Shown here: piece after piece, positions 11,900 to 22,550 of the stretch
Layout of the letters: every line of letters starts with the position of its first letter
Position numbering within the stretch: position 1 is the first letter of the stretch
NCBI GenBank assembly: GCA_015698045.1
Contig: BLAL01000288.1
Coordinates: forward strand, 248,001-312,000
Source of the DNA: Rhizophagus clarus
Taxonomy: Eukaryota > Glomeromycota > Glomeromycetes > Glomerales > Glomeraceae
DNA length: 64,000 nucleotides
Direction of reading: 5' to 3'
Translations under genes and position numbers: made by a program
The notes under the pieces: model-generated
The model's input: only the letters and a program-made list of their open reading frames with translations
Told to the model about the DNA's origin: nothing
The model's database searches: none

Positions 11900-13890
11900 T
11901 ATAAAATTTGTACGTTTATTTATATAGTAAAAAAATTTACCAAAATGACAGAGGCTTATTTTGTGGGAAATTTGTGATCAATTATTTATGGTAGTAAGAA
12001 AACCGGTTTAGTAACTGGTTTAACAACTGATCATTTACAATTCTAAATATATAAATAAATTCAATGAGAATACGAATGGATGCAATGAGTAATTTTTTGA
12101 CATTAATCTTGAAGTTAAATAATCGTTTCCTTTTTATTACACTATGTACTATTATTATCTCTATTATGAACGTACCAACTAGTAAATAAAAATATCCATT
12201 TTACAGTTGTACTTAGCTTCGCTGTATATCAGGAATCTTTAAGTGGATCGGACCATGTATTAATTCCACATGGTTAGTTTGGCCCTACATGAATTCATAT
12301 AAATTACCTTCGATCCATGCTGGAAATACCACGTGTTTCATCACAGGTTTTCTGGAAAATACTGGAATTACCAATTTCCACGGTATATGATATGATAATC
12401 CATGTGGATTTTACGCAGAAAAAACTTCCTGATGTACATAATAATAGCTATTCGTTATGAATAGTGCTCTACTCTAAAGGTTTACATAAAAAAAACTATC
12501 TAATATCATATCTAATCCAAGAGAAGCTAAGTTATATATTAAAAATACATCAAAAGTATAAAATTTCCTATTCTAAATCTCAACTCTCAAGTGCTTGTCT
12601 TAGTTAATTCTCTTCCATGGTTGGACTAGAACTCGGATATAAATCCAAATGAGAATGTTTGGTATTATTTGGAAAGGCATTTCCATAATCGTTATCTAAG
12701 ACCAAAATCTAGTATTAATGAACTTTACTTTTAATTACAGTACTTACTCTTTTTTACATGCTAGAAACTAGCGCCAAAATTAAGGTACTGTACTTTACCA
12801 GATATTAGTAATATATTGGATTCTAGCATTGTTTTTATTCAATTTTGTCGATACTAGATAAAATTACAAGATCCGACTGTATTTCTTTATATAACAAAAA
12901 ACTCTACCATATTAAATTTGTATTATTCATTCAGTTGTTAAACAAGACAGTAATAATTTTATTATAAAAGAATTGAAAATTACTAACAAGTGTGCTAAGT
13001 TGATTACTGATTCCACCTAGTTTTTATTGAAAAATACTTCTACTATATCCATTAATACACTTATTTGTTGTCTTTTTAGAAATGAGAATTATATTCAAAT
13101 GATAGCATCAGAAAATAGTGGACGGCAACAATTGGTAATAAATATTCATTTTTTTTCATTAGGTTTATAATTATTGAAATTATGCAGTCATCTATTTCCG
13201 TTTGTACGTCAGTTTGTATGTCAGTGTTGACCGTGAATTTCATATTTATGTCTTCTTTAAATTATTTATAATATCTGAAAGCCATCTATCTACATTATTT
13301 TCACTCAGATTTATGATTTATTAGGCAAAATATGTTGTGAACATACCAATTGTATTAATAACTTAGTTCTAATATATCTATATTTAAATCCACAAATTTC
13401 TTAAGTGAATTTGTGATCATGGCGGATTGCAGTTCCAAACTCAAGCAACTTATAAATTATCGATCTGGATTGGGGCAACTGAAATAGTATCAAACTTTAT
13501 AATACATTCTTAAAGTAACATTTATTACTGTTTTATAAGACTCTACATTGTCAATCCTGTTTCTTTATAATTCAGATTCACTAAAAAAAAATATTTTACT
13601 GCAGAACTTGTGCACGAAAACTTACTTCTACATTAAAAATGTTCTAACAAGCAGATAACCAAACATATCCCAAATAGTGCTGTTCTTGTTCAACGAAATG
13701 GATGGTAAAATTAGTATCAAATCCTTGAAGTTCCAAATGATCATAAAGTCTTGTTCCAAATGTCGATTTAAAACAAATTTCTTTAAGTGATGTAACGAAT
13801 GTAAATTAAAGCACTTCAAATTAAATTAAGATTCTCCAAGTGGAAGTAATTGTATAGATAAATTACTTAAAACTTATTATTATTGTGAAA
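11900..13890. other. No gene recognised
   Basis: A+T-rich intergenic DNA without a convincing open frame or motif. A short imperfect mirror of CCACATG / CCATGTGG words occurs at about 12265-12410. Confidence 0.6.
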
Positions 13891-13894
13891 GTAA

Positions 13895-14390
13895 AGATTT
13901 ATTGAATGGATACCTTATAAAGAATTTAAGAATGTTACATACTTAGTTAATAATGAATACTATAATGCTGTATGGTTAAAAGTTGTATTTGTTATTGGAA
14001 TAAGGATAAATCTAACTGGAGTCAAAAAATTAAAAACTTGAAGTATCACCAATAAATTCTGAAGATTCAGAAGATCTAAGAGATAAAATGAATAGATTTC
14101 TTTTGATAACTTAATCGCTAAACTATATTATAAATATTACATATATTACAGATAATAAAAATGGGAACGTATACTCATCATTTCTACAGAATAACAAAGA
14201 ATCCATCATTACCTAACTATATGTTTAAATAAATTATAATGATTATAATATACACAAATTATGTGATAGATGCCAATTTTTTTGGCTGGCGTAGAACATG
14301 TAAATTAAATCACTAAGCCATGGAAAATTTACTAGTAAAAATGATGGTTTTGGATAATTTTCTTGAAAATAATTATTGTGAAAGTAACTC
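13895..14390 (+). pseudogene. Decayed TKL-like kinase fragment (N-lobe)
   Basis: From 13895 the frame reads RFIEWIPYKEFKNVTYL.., followed by NAVWL, matching the N-terminal signature of the kinase family in this window (KWIPYYQFKNVEYLDKGGFG at 26.3 kb), but the glycine loop is lost. Downstream, near 14185-14225, an '..ITKNPSLPNYMF' segment matches the N-lobe/hinge stretch (compare FTKNPDTLNYMVV in the intact kinase). Many stops and frameshifts separate these pieces. A paralogous relic lies at 18195-18900. Confidence 0.6.
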
Positions 14391-14578
14391 TCCAAGTGAA
14401 TTATTGTCGTCTTCAAAATTATTGAGAAAATTCGATTTTATGAGGTTGAATTTTTAATATTTTTATACCGGATTTTTTTTTGGAAATCGTAAGATTCAAT
14501 ACATAATACTATTCTACTGAAAGTTTCAATACATACTTTATATTTAAAAATTGCATTTCTTACATTTTACCACCCTAT

Positions 14579-17275
14579 CCCTTAAACGGTAGAACCTCGC
14601 AGGTAAATTTGCCTGCAATTTTACCCAAATTTTAGCTCTCATCTATTTTTAGAAATATTAATGCTACTTTAATAAAAATTTTTTTCCAAATCGTTTGAAT
14701 TTTATATCATGTGATTATGATTATCATTTTCTAGTTTACATATTAGAACGTTTAATTAATCACTGATCAAAATTTGCACTTTTCATTAATAGCCATTTTT
14801 TAAAAAATTTTGCATATATTTTGGCGAACTCATTGGGGTTTGATTATAACCTGTCAAACCTTAATAATAAAATGCAGAGTTTTTAAGATTTAAAAATAAG
14901 ATTTTGAAATTACATAATAGCTTAAAAAAAAGAATAATTTTCGTAAAATTCATAAAAAAAGTGAAATGTAAATGTTATGAAAATTAACTAATTTTAAATG
15001 GAAAAAATAAAAACAAAACTTTATTTTTAGTCATCATCTTCCCTATATGTATGAAAATCTTTAAAACAATTACTTCTTTCCTTATTACAATATAAGGCTA
15101 AATCACATTTTATGCAATATAATTGTGATTGAGGCGGATTTTTTGCTGCTTTTTCTTGATTTTTTTTTACTAAATATTTACACCATACACAATTACTTCT
15201 TGTTTCTCTCCATTCAGGATAATGACCTTCTGGAAATAATCTTATTATAGGAAGCTCATATTTTGTTGTAACATATTGCTGCTTTTTAGTAGGATCAATG
15301 TAAATAAACTTAAATTGATTTGTTAATTCATCAACTTGGTTTCATGTATGTGGTTTTTTTTCACTTTCTTTTAAACTTTCTTCAATTAAATCCCATACTA
15401 TTTGTAATCTAAAATCCTTATGATTAATATTTGTATTAACTTTTTTTAATATTAAATATGAATTAACTAATGCAGTATCTAAAAGCCAAAAAAACAGTGG
15501 TATCCATGTTCTTCGTACTGGTAGCTGAGTTCCATAATACCCTCGTAATTGATCAGCAATATCTACTCCACCCATGAAGTGGTTATAGTCATCAATTATA
15601 ACAGGAATTGGTAAAGTTTTTTTACTTAAAGTTCTAAAAATTGAACTTTAGCTGCATTTGTGTTTGTCTCTCGTGGTCAATGTCATACTCTTTCTATCCG
15701 ATTTTCATTTTCATTATTAATCTGATGAATAGTAGAAAGCATCGTTACTGGCCATTGTTTATCCACAAAATGGCTAATACATTGTCAACAACCACTCCCC
15801 AGAAAGTGTGTCCCAATCTAGTTTTTTATTTACTTTAAGAATCTTTGGAAAATTAGCACTATTTGTACGAACAGTTCCACATGCTCCTATTTTTTTTTCA
15901 CACAAGTATTTGAAAAGTATGATACTAGAAAAATAATTATCCATATAGATATTGAATGATTTATCTTCTATTGGTAATTGAGATGTAAGATGATATACTT
16001 CATTTCCTACTTTACTTAAATCTGATACTTGCTGGATTTCTGGGTGGGTTTGAATGCTGGAGGTAAAAATAAAAGTATATGTATAGCCAGCATCACAAAG
16101 AGAAAGAATCTTGTAACCTTCTGGAGTAGGTTTGTTTTTAATTCTTACAGTATGAGCGCTTCTTTCAGAAAATCTTGCAATCATTTCATCAATAGAAACG
16201 TTTGAAGATGGTATACAAATTGTTTTGGAAACTGTTCGGATATGAGTTGCTAAAGGATCTACCTTTGAATACCAAAACTCAGGCGGAATAGTACAATCTG
16301 AAATATGCATGAAATGTTTAATCTAAATATATCAATAAACAGTTTTAATAAAATTTAATTAATTTAATAAAAATATTAAATTAAATAATAAAATTAAAAT
16401 ACCTGTCAAAACGAATTAAAGACATAAAAGTAGTAATTTTATGCTCAGGAAATTTACTACCCTTATTCCAATAATCTCAGATACTAGGTAATTTAAAAAC
16501 ACCAGCATATATTAATATTGCTAACCAAATTTTAAATTCTTTCGTTGTTAATTCTTTCCAATCACGCCCTTCTCCTGCATTCTTCACATATGCATATTTA
16601 TTTGTATTTTTAACAATTATTCCTATTTGTTCAAGAGAAAAAAAAAGAGAAAATATAGAATAAGGTGATGGTGAAAGGAGGAAATCTCTAGATAAATTTA
16701 TTTTAAATTCATGTAAAGGTCTAACATGTTGAAAAGCATTAAAAAAAGGTGGAGGTGGAAGTTGTGCAATTTGTTCACCATTATTATTATCTCTTTCACT
16801 ATTATTATTTCTGCCTCCACCTCTACCTCTACCTCTACCTCTTCCTCTTCCTCTACCTCTATTACTACCTCTGCCTTGGATATTCTCTTCATGAATTTCT
16901 TCAAAATTATCAAAATTTTCGATATCGTCATCATTTTCATCGCAAAATCAACAATAAACAAATCTTGCTCATCATATTCAATAGTATCCATGGTAAAAAT
17001 AAAAAAAATAAGTAAATATAACGTTAGGAATAAAAAAAAATGCAAAACTCCAAAAACTCCGAAATTCTGAGGTTTTGATCAGCATTTTTACAAATTAATT
17101 TCCAGTTTAATTTTTGCCGAACAGCCGGATTTTTAACTATATATTTAATGGCCATATGTTGATCAATAATGTGGTAAAATTTTATAAAATTCTGGCTTTT
17201 ATTAAAAAAGTTTTATATAGCTGATGTTACTTTTTTTTAAATTGCAGGCAAATTTGCTGCATTACCGTTTAAGGG
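14579..17275 (-). mobile_element. piggyBac-like DNA transposon, 2.7 kb
   Basis: Ends CCCTTAAACGGTA at 14579 and its inverse TACCGTTTAAGGG ending at 17275. Subterminal AAATTTGCCTGCAATTT is shared by both ends, giving about 40 bp of imperfect inverted repeat. It carries a piggyBac transposase relic on the minus strand. Against the intact end of the split MITE, the duplicated target is AT; alternatively the TTAA inside both ends is the classical piggyBac target and the element proper starts ACGGTA. The sequence alone does not settle this. Confidence 0.78.
15027..16991 (-). pseudogene. piggyBac transposase (DDE), broken
   Basis: The start is MDTIEYDEQDLFIVDF at 16991, followed by an acidic then Gly/Arg-rich (RGRGRGRG) N-terminus and the PGBD core. 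An 80-nt intron (16402-16323) joins ..SLIRFDR to LKHFMHISDC. The core includes 'SIDEMIARFSERSAHTVRIK', 'NIYMDNYFSS' and 'MGGVDIADQLRGYY', all typical of piggyBac transposases, and ends with a Cys-rich domain (YCIKCD..YCNKERSNCFKDFH) closing at TAA 15029-15027. Lesions: a frameshift near 16940, TGA near 16478, a frameshift near 15793 (after DTLSG), further shifts around 15640-15750, and TGA in the linker. It cannot make an active enzyme. Confidence 0.88.
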
Positions 17276-17929
17276 ATAAAAAAAGAATGTCCGGAAATTG
17301 TCACCGAAAATGTCCAGAAAATGTCTGTCTATCCAGAAAATGTCCCGAATTTTGCAATATTCCGGACATTAGGGTTCGGGTCAAATGTCCAGAAAATGTC
17401 AGGAATATTGCAATATTCCTGACATTTTCTGGATAGACAGACATTTTCTGGACATTCTTTTTTTATAGGGCACATTTTTGGATTTTTTTAAAAGTGAATC
17501 ACTTTTCTAGACGAATTTTTTATAATTTTATATCTGATTTTTTTTTGTGAATCATGAAGTCCGATATATAATGCTATTCTACCGAAAGTTTTAGCATATA
17601 TTTTATAATAAAAAAGATTTTTTCTGCATTTTTTTTTGTCTTAATATACATATAGTATATTTGATGTATAACTGTGAAACACCTTCCCTGCATATGTTTA
17701 TAATATTTTTTGTACCAGAATTTTTTATAAGTCCTGAAATTCAATGTCAGAATATTCCATAAGGAATTTTGATGCATATTTATTTATATAAGAGTGATTA
17801 TGGTTGTTATTTTATTATTTTGACTATCTTAATAAAAACTGATTATTTTATATAAATGATTGTTGAAACTCTTTGTAAAATTCTATGACTTAAATTTCAT
17901 GATTCATAAAAATATCTGGTATAAAAATA

Positions 17930-18190
17930 TTATAAACAAATGCAGTAAAGTGATTCAATTTTAAAAAATCCAAAAATGTGGTAAAAATGCAAAAAAACGC
18001 AGAAAAATGAAATTTTTCAATATAAAATATTATTGAAACTTTCAGTAGATTAGCATTATGTATTGAATTTTATGATTCGTAAAAAAAATCTGGTGTAAAA
18101 TATTAAAGATTCGTGTAAAAAAGTGATTCATTTTTCAATATGAAAATCACCGACATAACAACCTCGCAAATCGGATTTTCTCAATAATTT
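17930..18190 (-). repeat. Paralogue of the MITE target (empty site)
   Basis: In reverse complement this stretch matches both flanks of the nested insertion (14395-14573 and 17471-17560), including words such as 'ctactgaaagtttcaata' and 'ccacatttttggatttttt'. It gives the pre-insertion sequence at the CAC duplication. It directly precedes the second kinase relic, as its counterpart follows the first. Confidence 0.72.
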
Positions 18191-18194
18191 TGAA

Positions 18195-18900
18195 AACGGC
18201 AATAATTGAATGGATTCCTTATAATGATTTTAAAAATATCATATATTGCAATTAATAGAGAAGCTTATAGTGCTGTATAGCAGATAGAAGGTTGTGAAGA
18301 GTTATATAAAATATATAGAGTAAGCTCTTTTTAATAAGGCTTTTGACCTTTGATAACTTGATTCAAAACCAAAAAAAATAACAAATTGCACATAATTCAG
18401 ATATTAAAAGATAAAAAAGATATTTATCATTTTTGTGGAATAACAAAGAGCCCAATATCACTTAACTATATGTTTATATTTCATTATAAAGATTATATTT
18501 GCAACTTATGTGTTAAATGCCAATTTTTGACCAATTTTATTGATTGTGTAAGAGTTTAAACTGAAACATTTTCAATTATATTATGATGAATTATCTAGTG
18601 GGAATACCGATATTAATAATTTATGATAATTATTGTGAAAGAAAATCACCAATTAGATGGATACTCCATAGTGATATGAAATGTATAATTTATATAGTGC
18701 CATATGGATAAATGCTCAGATTTTGACTGAAATAAAAATAATCTTAACTGGTATTACAATATTGGGAATAGAAAAGTAGTATTAGTATATTTTGGAGATT
18801 TAATAGGTTTAAAAATTTAGAAGATTTGGAAGATTTAAATTTCATATATAAAGTAAGTTTTTAAATATTTATTACTTGACAACTCGATTATATAATTAAA
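18195..18900 (+). pseudogene. Decayed kinase fragments, paralogous to 13.9 kb relic
   Basis: Near 18200 the frame reads AIIEWIPYNDFKNIIYCN then stops. Near 18420-18500 an LWNNKEPNIT..LY segment parallels the relic at 14.2 kb, and near 18640-18740 an IRWILHSDMK.. stretch repeats the N-terminal pattern. All are riddled with stops. The two relics plus the intact gene at 26 kb suggest a former local kinase cluster. Confidence 0.5.
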
Positions 18901-18911
18901 AGGTAACTATG

Positions 18912-19261
18912 TTAAATAAATATATTACAGGTATTAAAAGCTGAAAAATATATACCGTAAATCGTCTCTATAAAACTCCAATTTTGCTTTATCGACTGCC
19001 ATAATTGTTTGACTGCATGATTATCAGTCTCAGTGTGTGTTCTACATAATATTTCGTACATATTTTCAACTACTAAAACAGGTTTACTGCCTTTTTTAAC
19101 CATAACTCTATAGTCTTTTGTAGTAATTTCTTCAAGAAAAAATTGCTTTTTAGTCCATTCACGTGTAATTTTATTATCTTTTTGGGGTTAGAAGGGTCAA
19201 GCAATATTTTTTTTATCCTCTCTAAAAGCTCTAAGTTAATTATTCCTTTTCCTGACGACAA
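18912..19261 (-). pseudogene. Integrase-like (KRBA2-type) N-terminal fragment, frameshifted
   Basis: From 19261 the minus strand encodes MSSGKGIINLELLERI.. then loses frame near 19170; a second frame from about 19103 continues VKKGSKPVLVVENMYEIL, then RTHTETDNHAVKQLWQSI. The His-x5-His spacing followed by a 'W..I...W.FI' pattern resembles the integrase zinc-binding domain of KRBA2-like, retroelement-derived proteins common in Glomeromycotina (family recognition from memory of the pattern). The catalytic core is absent. A truncated remnant. Confidence 0.55.
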
Positions 19262-19424
19262 GTTGGCAGAGAGTTTAGCTAATTATTAATTATATACTTA
19301 AAGTGTAGCTTTGCTTATAAAATTGTGTTCCATTATGATTATTTATAAAATAATAAAAAAATAATTTTTTACAAAACTAATAAGCATGAGAACCATTTTT
19401 TTTTTTAAAATAAAAGATTGCGTT

Positions 19425-19518
19425 GATGACAGCTGACGCACCGCAGATGTTGATCATGACCTGACGTGCGTGATCTATCGATCGATATCTGAGGTGCGTC
19501 AGCTGTCATCTGACGCAC
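19425..19518. repeat. Inverted repeats with TGACGCAC motif
   Basis: GATGACAGCTGACGCACC (19425-19442) is perfectly inverted at 19493-19510, and a smaller perfect inverted pair GTGCGTCA...TGACGCAC lies at 19494-19518. The stretch is G+C-rich compared with its surroundings and sits 160-250 bp upstream of the integrase-like fragment. It might be a terminus or a regulatory cluster of TGACG half-sites. Confidence 0.7.
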
Positions 19519-19519
19519 G

Positions 19520-22138
19520 ATGTCATTTGAGGCACAACATATATACAGTATATATATTCTTAACAGTCATCTAAGCCTTTTTTATATCTTTTTTTCTTAA
19601 ATTTTAAACCTTAATTATATAATGTTATCTATGATTTTTTTATTAAAAAAACTGCTTGGGTAATACTAATGTTTATTATACAGTTATTCTAATTTGTTAT
19701 TTTTTTTTTTTGGTTAGACCGAATATTAGAGAATAAGTGATAGTTAAATACTATTAATAAGTCACACAGAGAACTTTTTTTTTTGGTAATTCTTTTTTAA
19801 TATAAAAAGTCGCAAAGAGATTTTTTTTAGCAAGAATTTCTTTTTTTTTTTAATGAGAATGTTTTTATAGTAATACTATAGGTTGAATGATTTTTTTTCT
19901 AATGATATAGTTTCCAGACCAATAAATCACAAAGATTTTTTTTTCAGCAATTATTTTAGTTTTATTCATTGCACATATGCTATGTGCTGCTTATTTATTA
20001 TTTAATACTTTATACATCTGTTCATACATCGTTACAAAAAATTTTTTATAAACTTTTTATTAATTACTATTAATATGAAGGTTTTAACAAAAAAATAGTA
20101 AAACATAAAGAAATGAATAAGAAAATGAAATAAGTTTAGAAAAACAAAAAATGAATATAAATAGATTGTAAATAAATGATAAATGGTGCAAATAAGTAAA
20201 AAAGTGGTGTAAAAGAACAAAAAAAAATGTGTTGATGGAATGAAAAAAATAAGTGTAATAGAACAAAAGTGAGTATAGAAGAATGTAAAAGATGCAAAGA
20301 AACGAAATAGAAGAACAAAAGGAAATAGTAAAAAAATTTGTTATTGTTATTTCAAAAGTAAAAGGCAATAGAAAAAGATAAGAAACTAGAAGACCTGTTA
20401 GTAAAATCCAATTAGGACGGGAAATGGCTGAAGTAGAAATTAACACTTTTCAGGAATGATTATAGAATAGATCTAGCAATGTATTTAAAGTACTTATTTT
20501 TTTTTGCTATAATGCTGTGGTGCTTAAGATCTGCATTAATTATTTGATTACATAATGGGCATCGTGATCACTTTCCTGGTGATTTTTGTTGCGTTTGTAG
20601 TAAATGATCATCATCTAATTTATGTGACAACATAATCAACCTATTTTAGTGTAATTTCAAAAAAAAAAAATTGTAAATGATTTTAAGAAAATTGTTACGA
20701 TCTACTTTTTATTACCGTCAAAATCAATAACTGATTAAAAAAGAATTTTTTTTTTATTGAAAATGATTAAAAAAGAAATTTTTTTCTTTAATTGAAACAA
20801 TATTATGTATTTCTTTCAAATTACAATAATAAAAATACATCAACTTTTAAATTTTGTAAATCATAAATATTATAAAAAAAATCTTTATCTGAGTAATATC
20901 CAGATATTACTCAGGTCAAATATAGTAATGTGCTAAACAGGTAAAAATGGGTAATACCCATCATGGATTTGGATAACCCTTTTTTTGTTCATGTACAATC
21001 CGGATACTGAAATTCTGACAGGTTGCAGCTCTACCTTTTCCTATCAACTTCTTATTGCATCCAAAAAAAAGAAAATCAAAATGCTAGTAAACCGTTTTAC
21101 TAAAAAAATAATTTTTGAAAGAATATTATTATTCTTTACCATACAAAAATCTGGTCTGAAAAGAAGAAAAAAAATAACAAATATAGTAAGTAAAGTTTCA
21201 TTAAAATAAGAGATAAAAGAAATATTAAAACCATTTAAAACCACCAAATCCACACTCTAGATCTGCTTAAGAGTTGAGTTCCAATGCTCCAGACTATCAA
21301 GAAAGTAACAAACCATTATTAGCAAAAGTTTAGCCAAAAGAATTAATCAGTAAAAATAAAACATCTTTATTATACCTTTAACATGTTGTTCAAATACTAA
21401 AGAACTGGTTACAAAAAAAAATAATGAAATATTAGTAATTGTTTTATTAAAAAAATTAATTCAAAGCAAAGAAAAATAAAAAAGAAACCATCTAAAAAAA
21501 GGATAGTTTATAAACAAAATGTTAATAAACTTTTTATTGATACTCTATTCTACTTTACCATAAGATTCTTTGCTGAAATAATTGAGATAATTATTGATGA
21601 TGACATCTCTTTATCTCAGTTTAATAAATATTTTTAGTTAAATACTTCTAAGTTAGCAAGTAAAAAAAAATTATCATTTTTTTTAATTGTTTGTTTATTT
21701 TATTTTTAGGCCATTAATCAGATATCTCTGTACATAGAAACCTAGCAAGTAAATTAATTATTTTTATTTATTTTTTTATTTTAATGACAATTACTATAAC
21801 TGTTCATTTTTTAGGTAATTTTTTACTGCAGGGTATAAAATCAAAGTGTGGTAGTGAAATTGTAGCAGTGTAAAAAAAAATTTATTTGAACCAATAATAT
21901 TTCAAACTGCTCCAGCCAAAATTATGCCCGTTTAACTATTTTTAATAATTATTTTCTCTATTATGATTTTTTGTTGCACCATAATAAGGCGTCATACACT
22001 CATACATGCAGTGATTGTAAATTTGTGATCAACTGATCAACATAGTTGCATTTTGCATAAATATTATGTGACTAGAAAAATGGCGTTTAATAAAGAAAAT
22101 TATCTTTTTAAGAAGAGACTTGATATAATTGCATAATA
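19520..22138. other. No gene recognised
   Basis: A/T-rich, with many homopolymer runs. Open frames here on the minus strand near 20.1-20.4 kb are Phe/Leu/Tyr-rich low-complexity translations. I see no supported gene or repeat. Confidence 0.6.
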
Positions 22139-22207
22139 ATGGGTCACTGTAATAGCAAAAGACAAAAGCATATGATAAGTCACAGTAATAGTAAAGGTAA
22201 AAAGCAT

Positions 22208-22550
22208 ATAGCATTATTATTTAATAGAAAGTTAGAATTATTCAACAAACTTAAACAAATTTGTCCAATATAATAAATTAGTCTCAAGTAACGTCAAGGA
22301 ACCTGAAGGTAAAAAAATACTAGCATGATTATTTAATAGAAAGTTAGAATTTTTCAAAAATTCTTAAACAAATTTGTCCAATTTAATAAATTAGTCTCAA
22401 GTAACGTCAAGGAACCTGAAGGTAAAAAAAATACTAGCATGATTATTTAATAGAAAATTAGAATTATTCAAAAATTCTTAAACAAATTTGTCCAATATAA
22501 TAAATTAGTCTCAAGTAACGTCAAGGAACCTGAAGGTAAAAAATATTAAA
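22208..22550 (+). repeat. About 114-bp tandem repeat, 3 units, possible exon copies
   Basis: Three units share AATAG-AAAGTTAGAATT.. to ..GTCAAGGAACCTGAAG-GTAAAAAA. Between AG and GT each holds an 82-nt exon-like segment in copies 2 (22340-22421) and 3 (22454-22535), open in one frame and ending ..SSNVKEPE plus one base. The gap between copies 2 and 3 is only 32 nt, too short for a usual intron, but the segment after copy 3 (22536-22640, 105 nt, GTAAAA..TTTAG) is intron-sized and leads into the microexon series. Possible 5' exon of the kinase gene; weak. Confidence 0.6.

Larger units (their letters stand above)
14574..17470. mobile_element. MITE split by a piggyBac-like element (nested pair)
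   Basis: The MITE left end (14574-14578, CCTAT) is separated from the rest (17276-17470) by the inserted element. The right part begins ATAAAAAAAGAATG and ends CATTCTTTTTTTATAGGG, so the undisturbed terminus is CCCTATAAAAAAAGAATG. The interior is a nearly perfect palindrome of AATGTCCAGAAAATGTC words. The flanks are CAC (14571-14573 and 17471-17473), and the paralogous sequence at about 17940-18030 shows the empty site ACCACATTTTTGG on the other strand, confirming a 3-bp duplication. It belongs with the 10886-11574 element. Confidence 0.8.

Noticed and set aside
20084..20446. Minus-strand open frames rich in Phe, Leu and Tyr, resembling a membrane protein
   Set aside because: They come from A/G-rich low-complexity plus-strand DNA, overlap in several frames and have no motif.
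20510..20640. Plus-strand FCCVCSK segment, possible zinc-finger exon
   Set aside because: Too short, with stops on both sides and no second metal-binding pair.
22139..22273. ATG-started frame MGHCNSKRQKHMISHSN.. as first kinase exon
   Set aside because: Cannot be joined to the following exon-like segment without an immediate stop; 45 codons without recognisable similarity.
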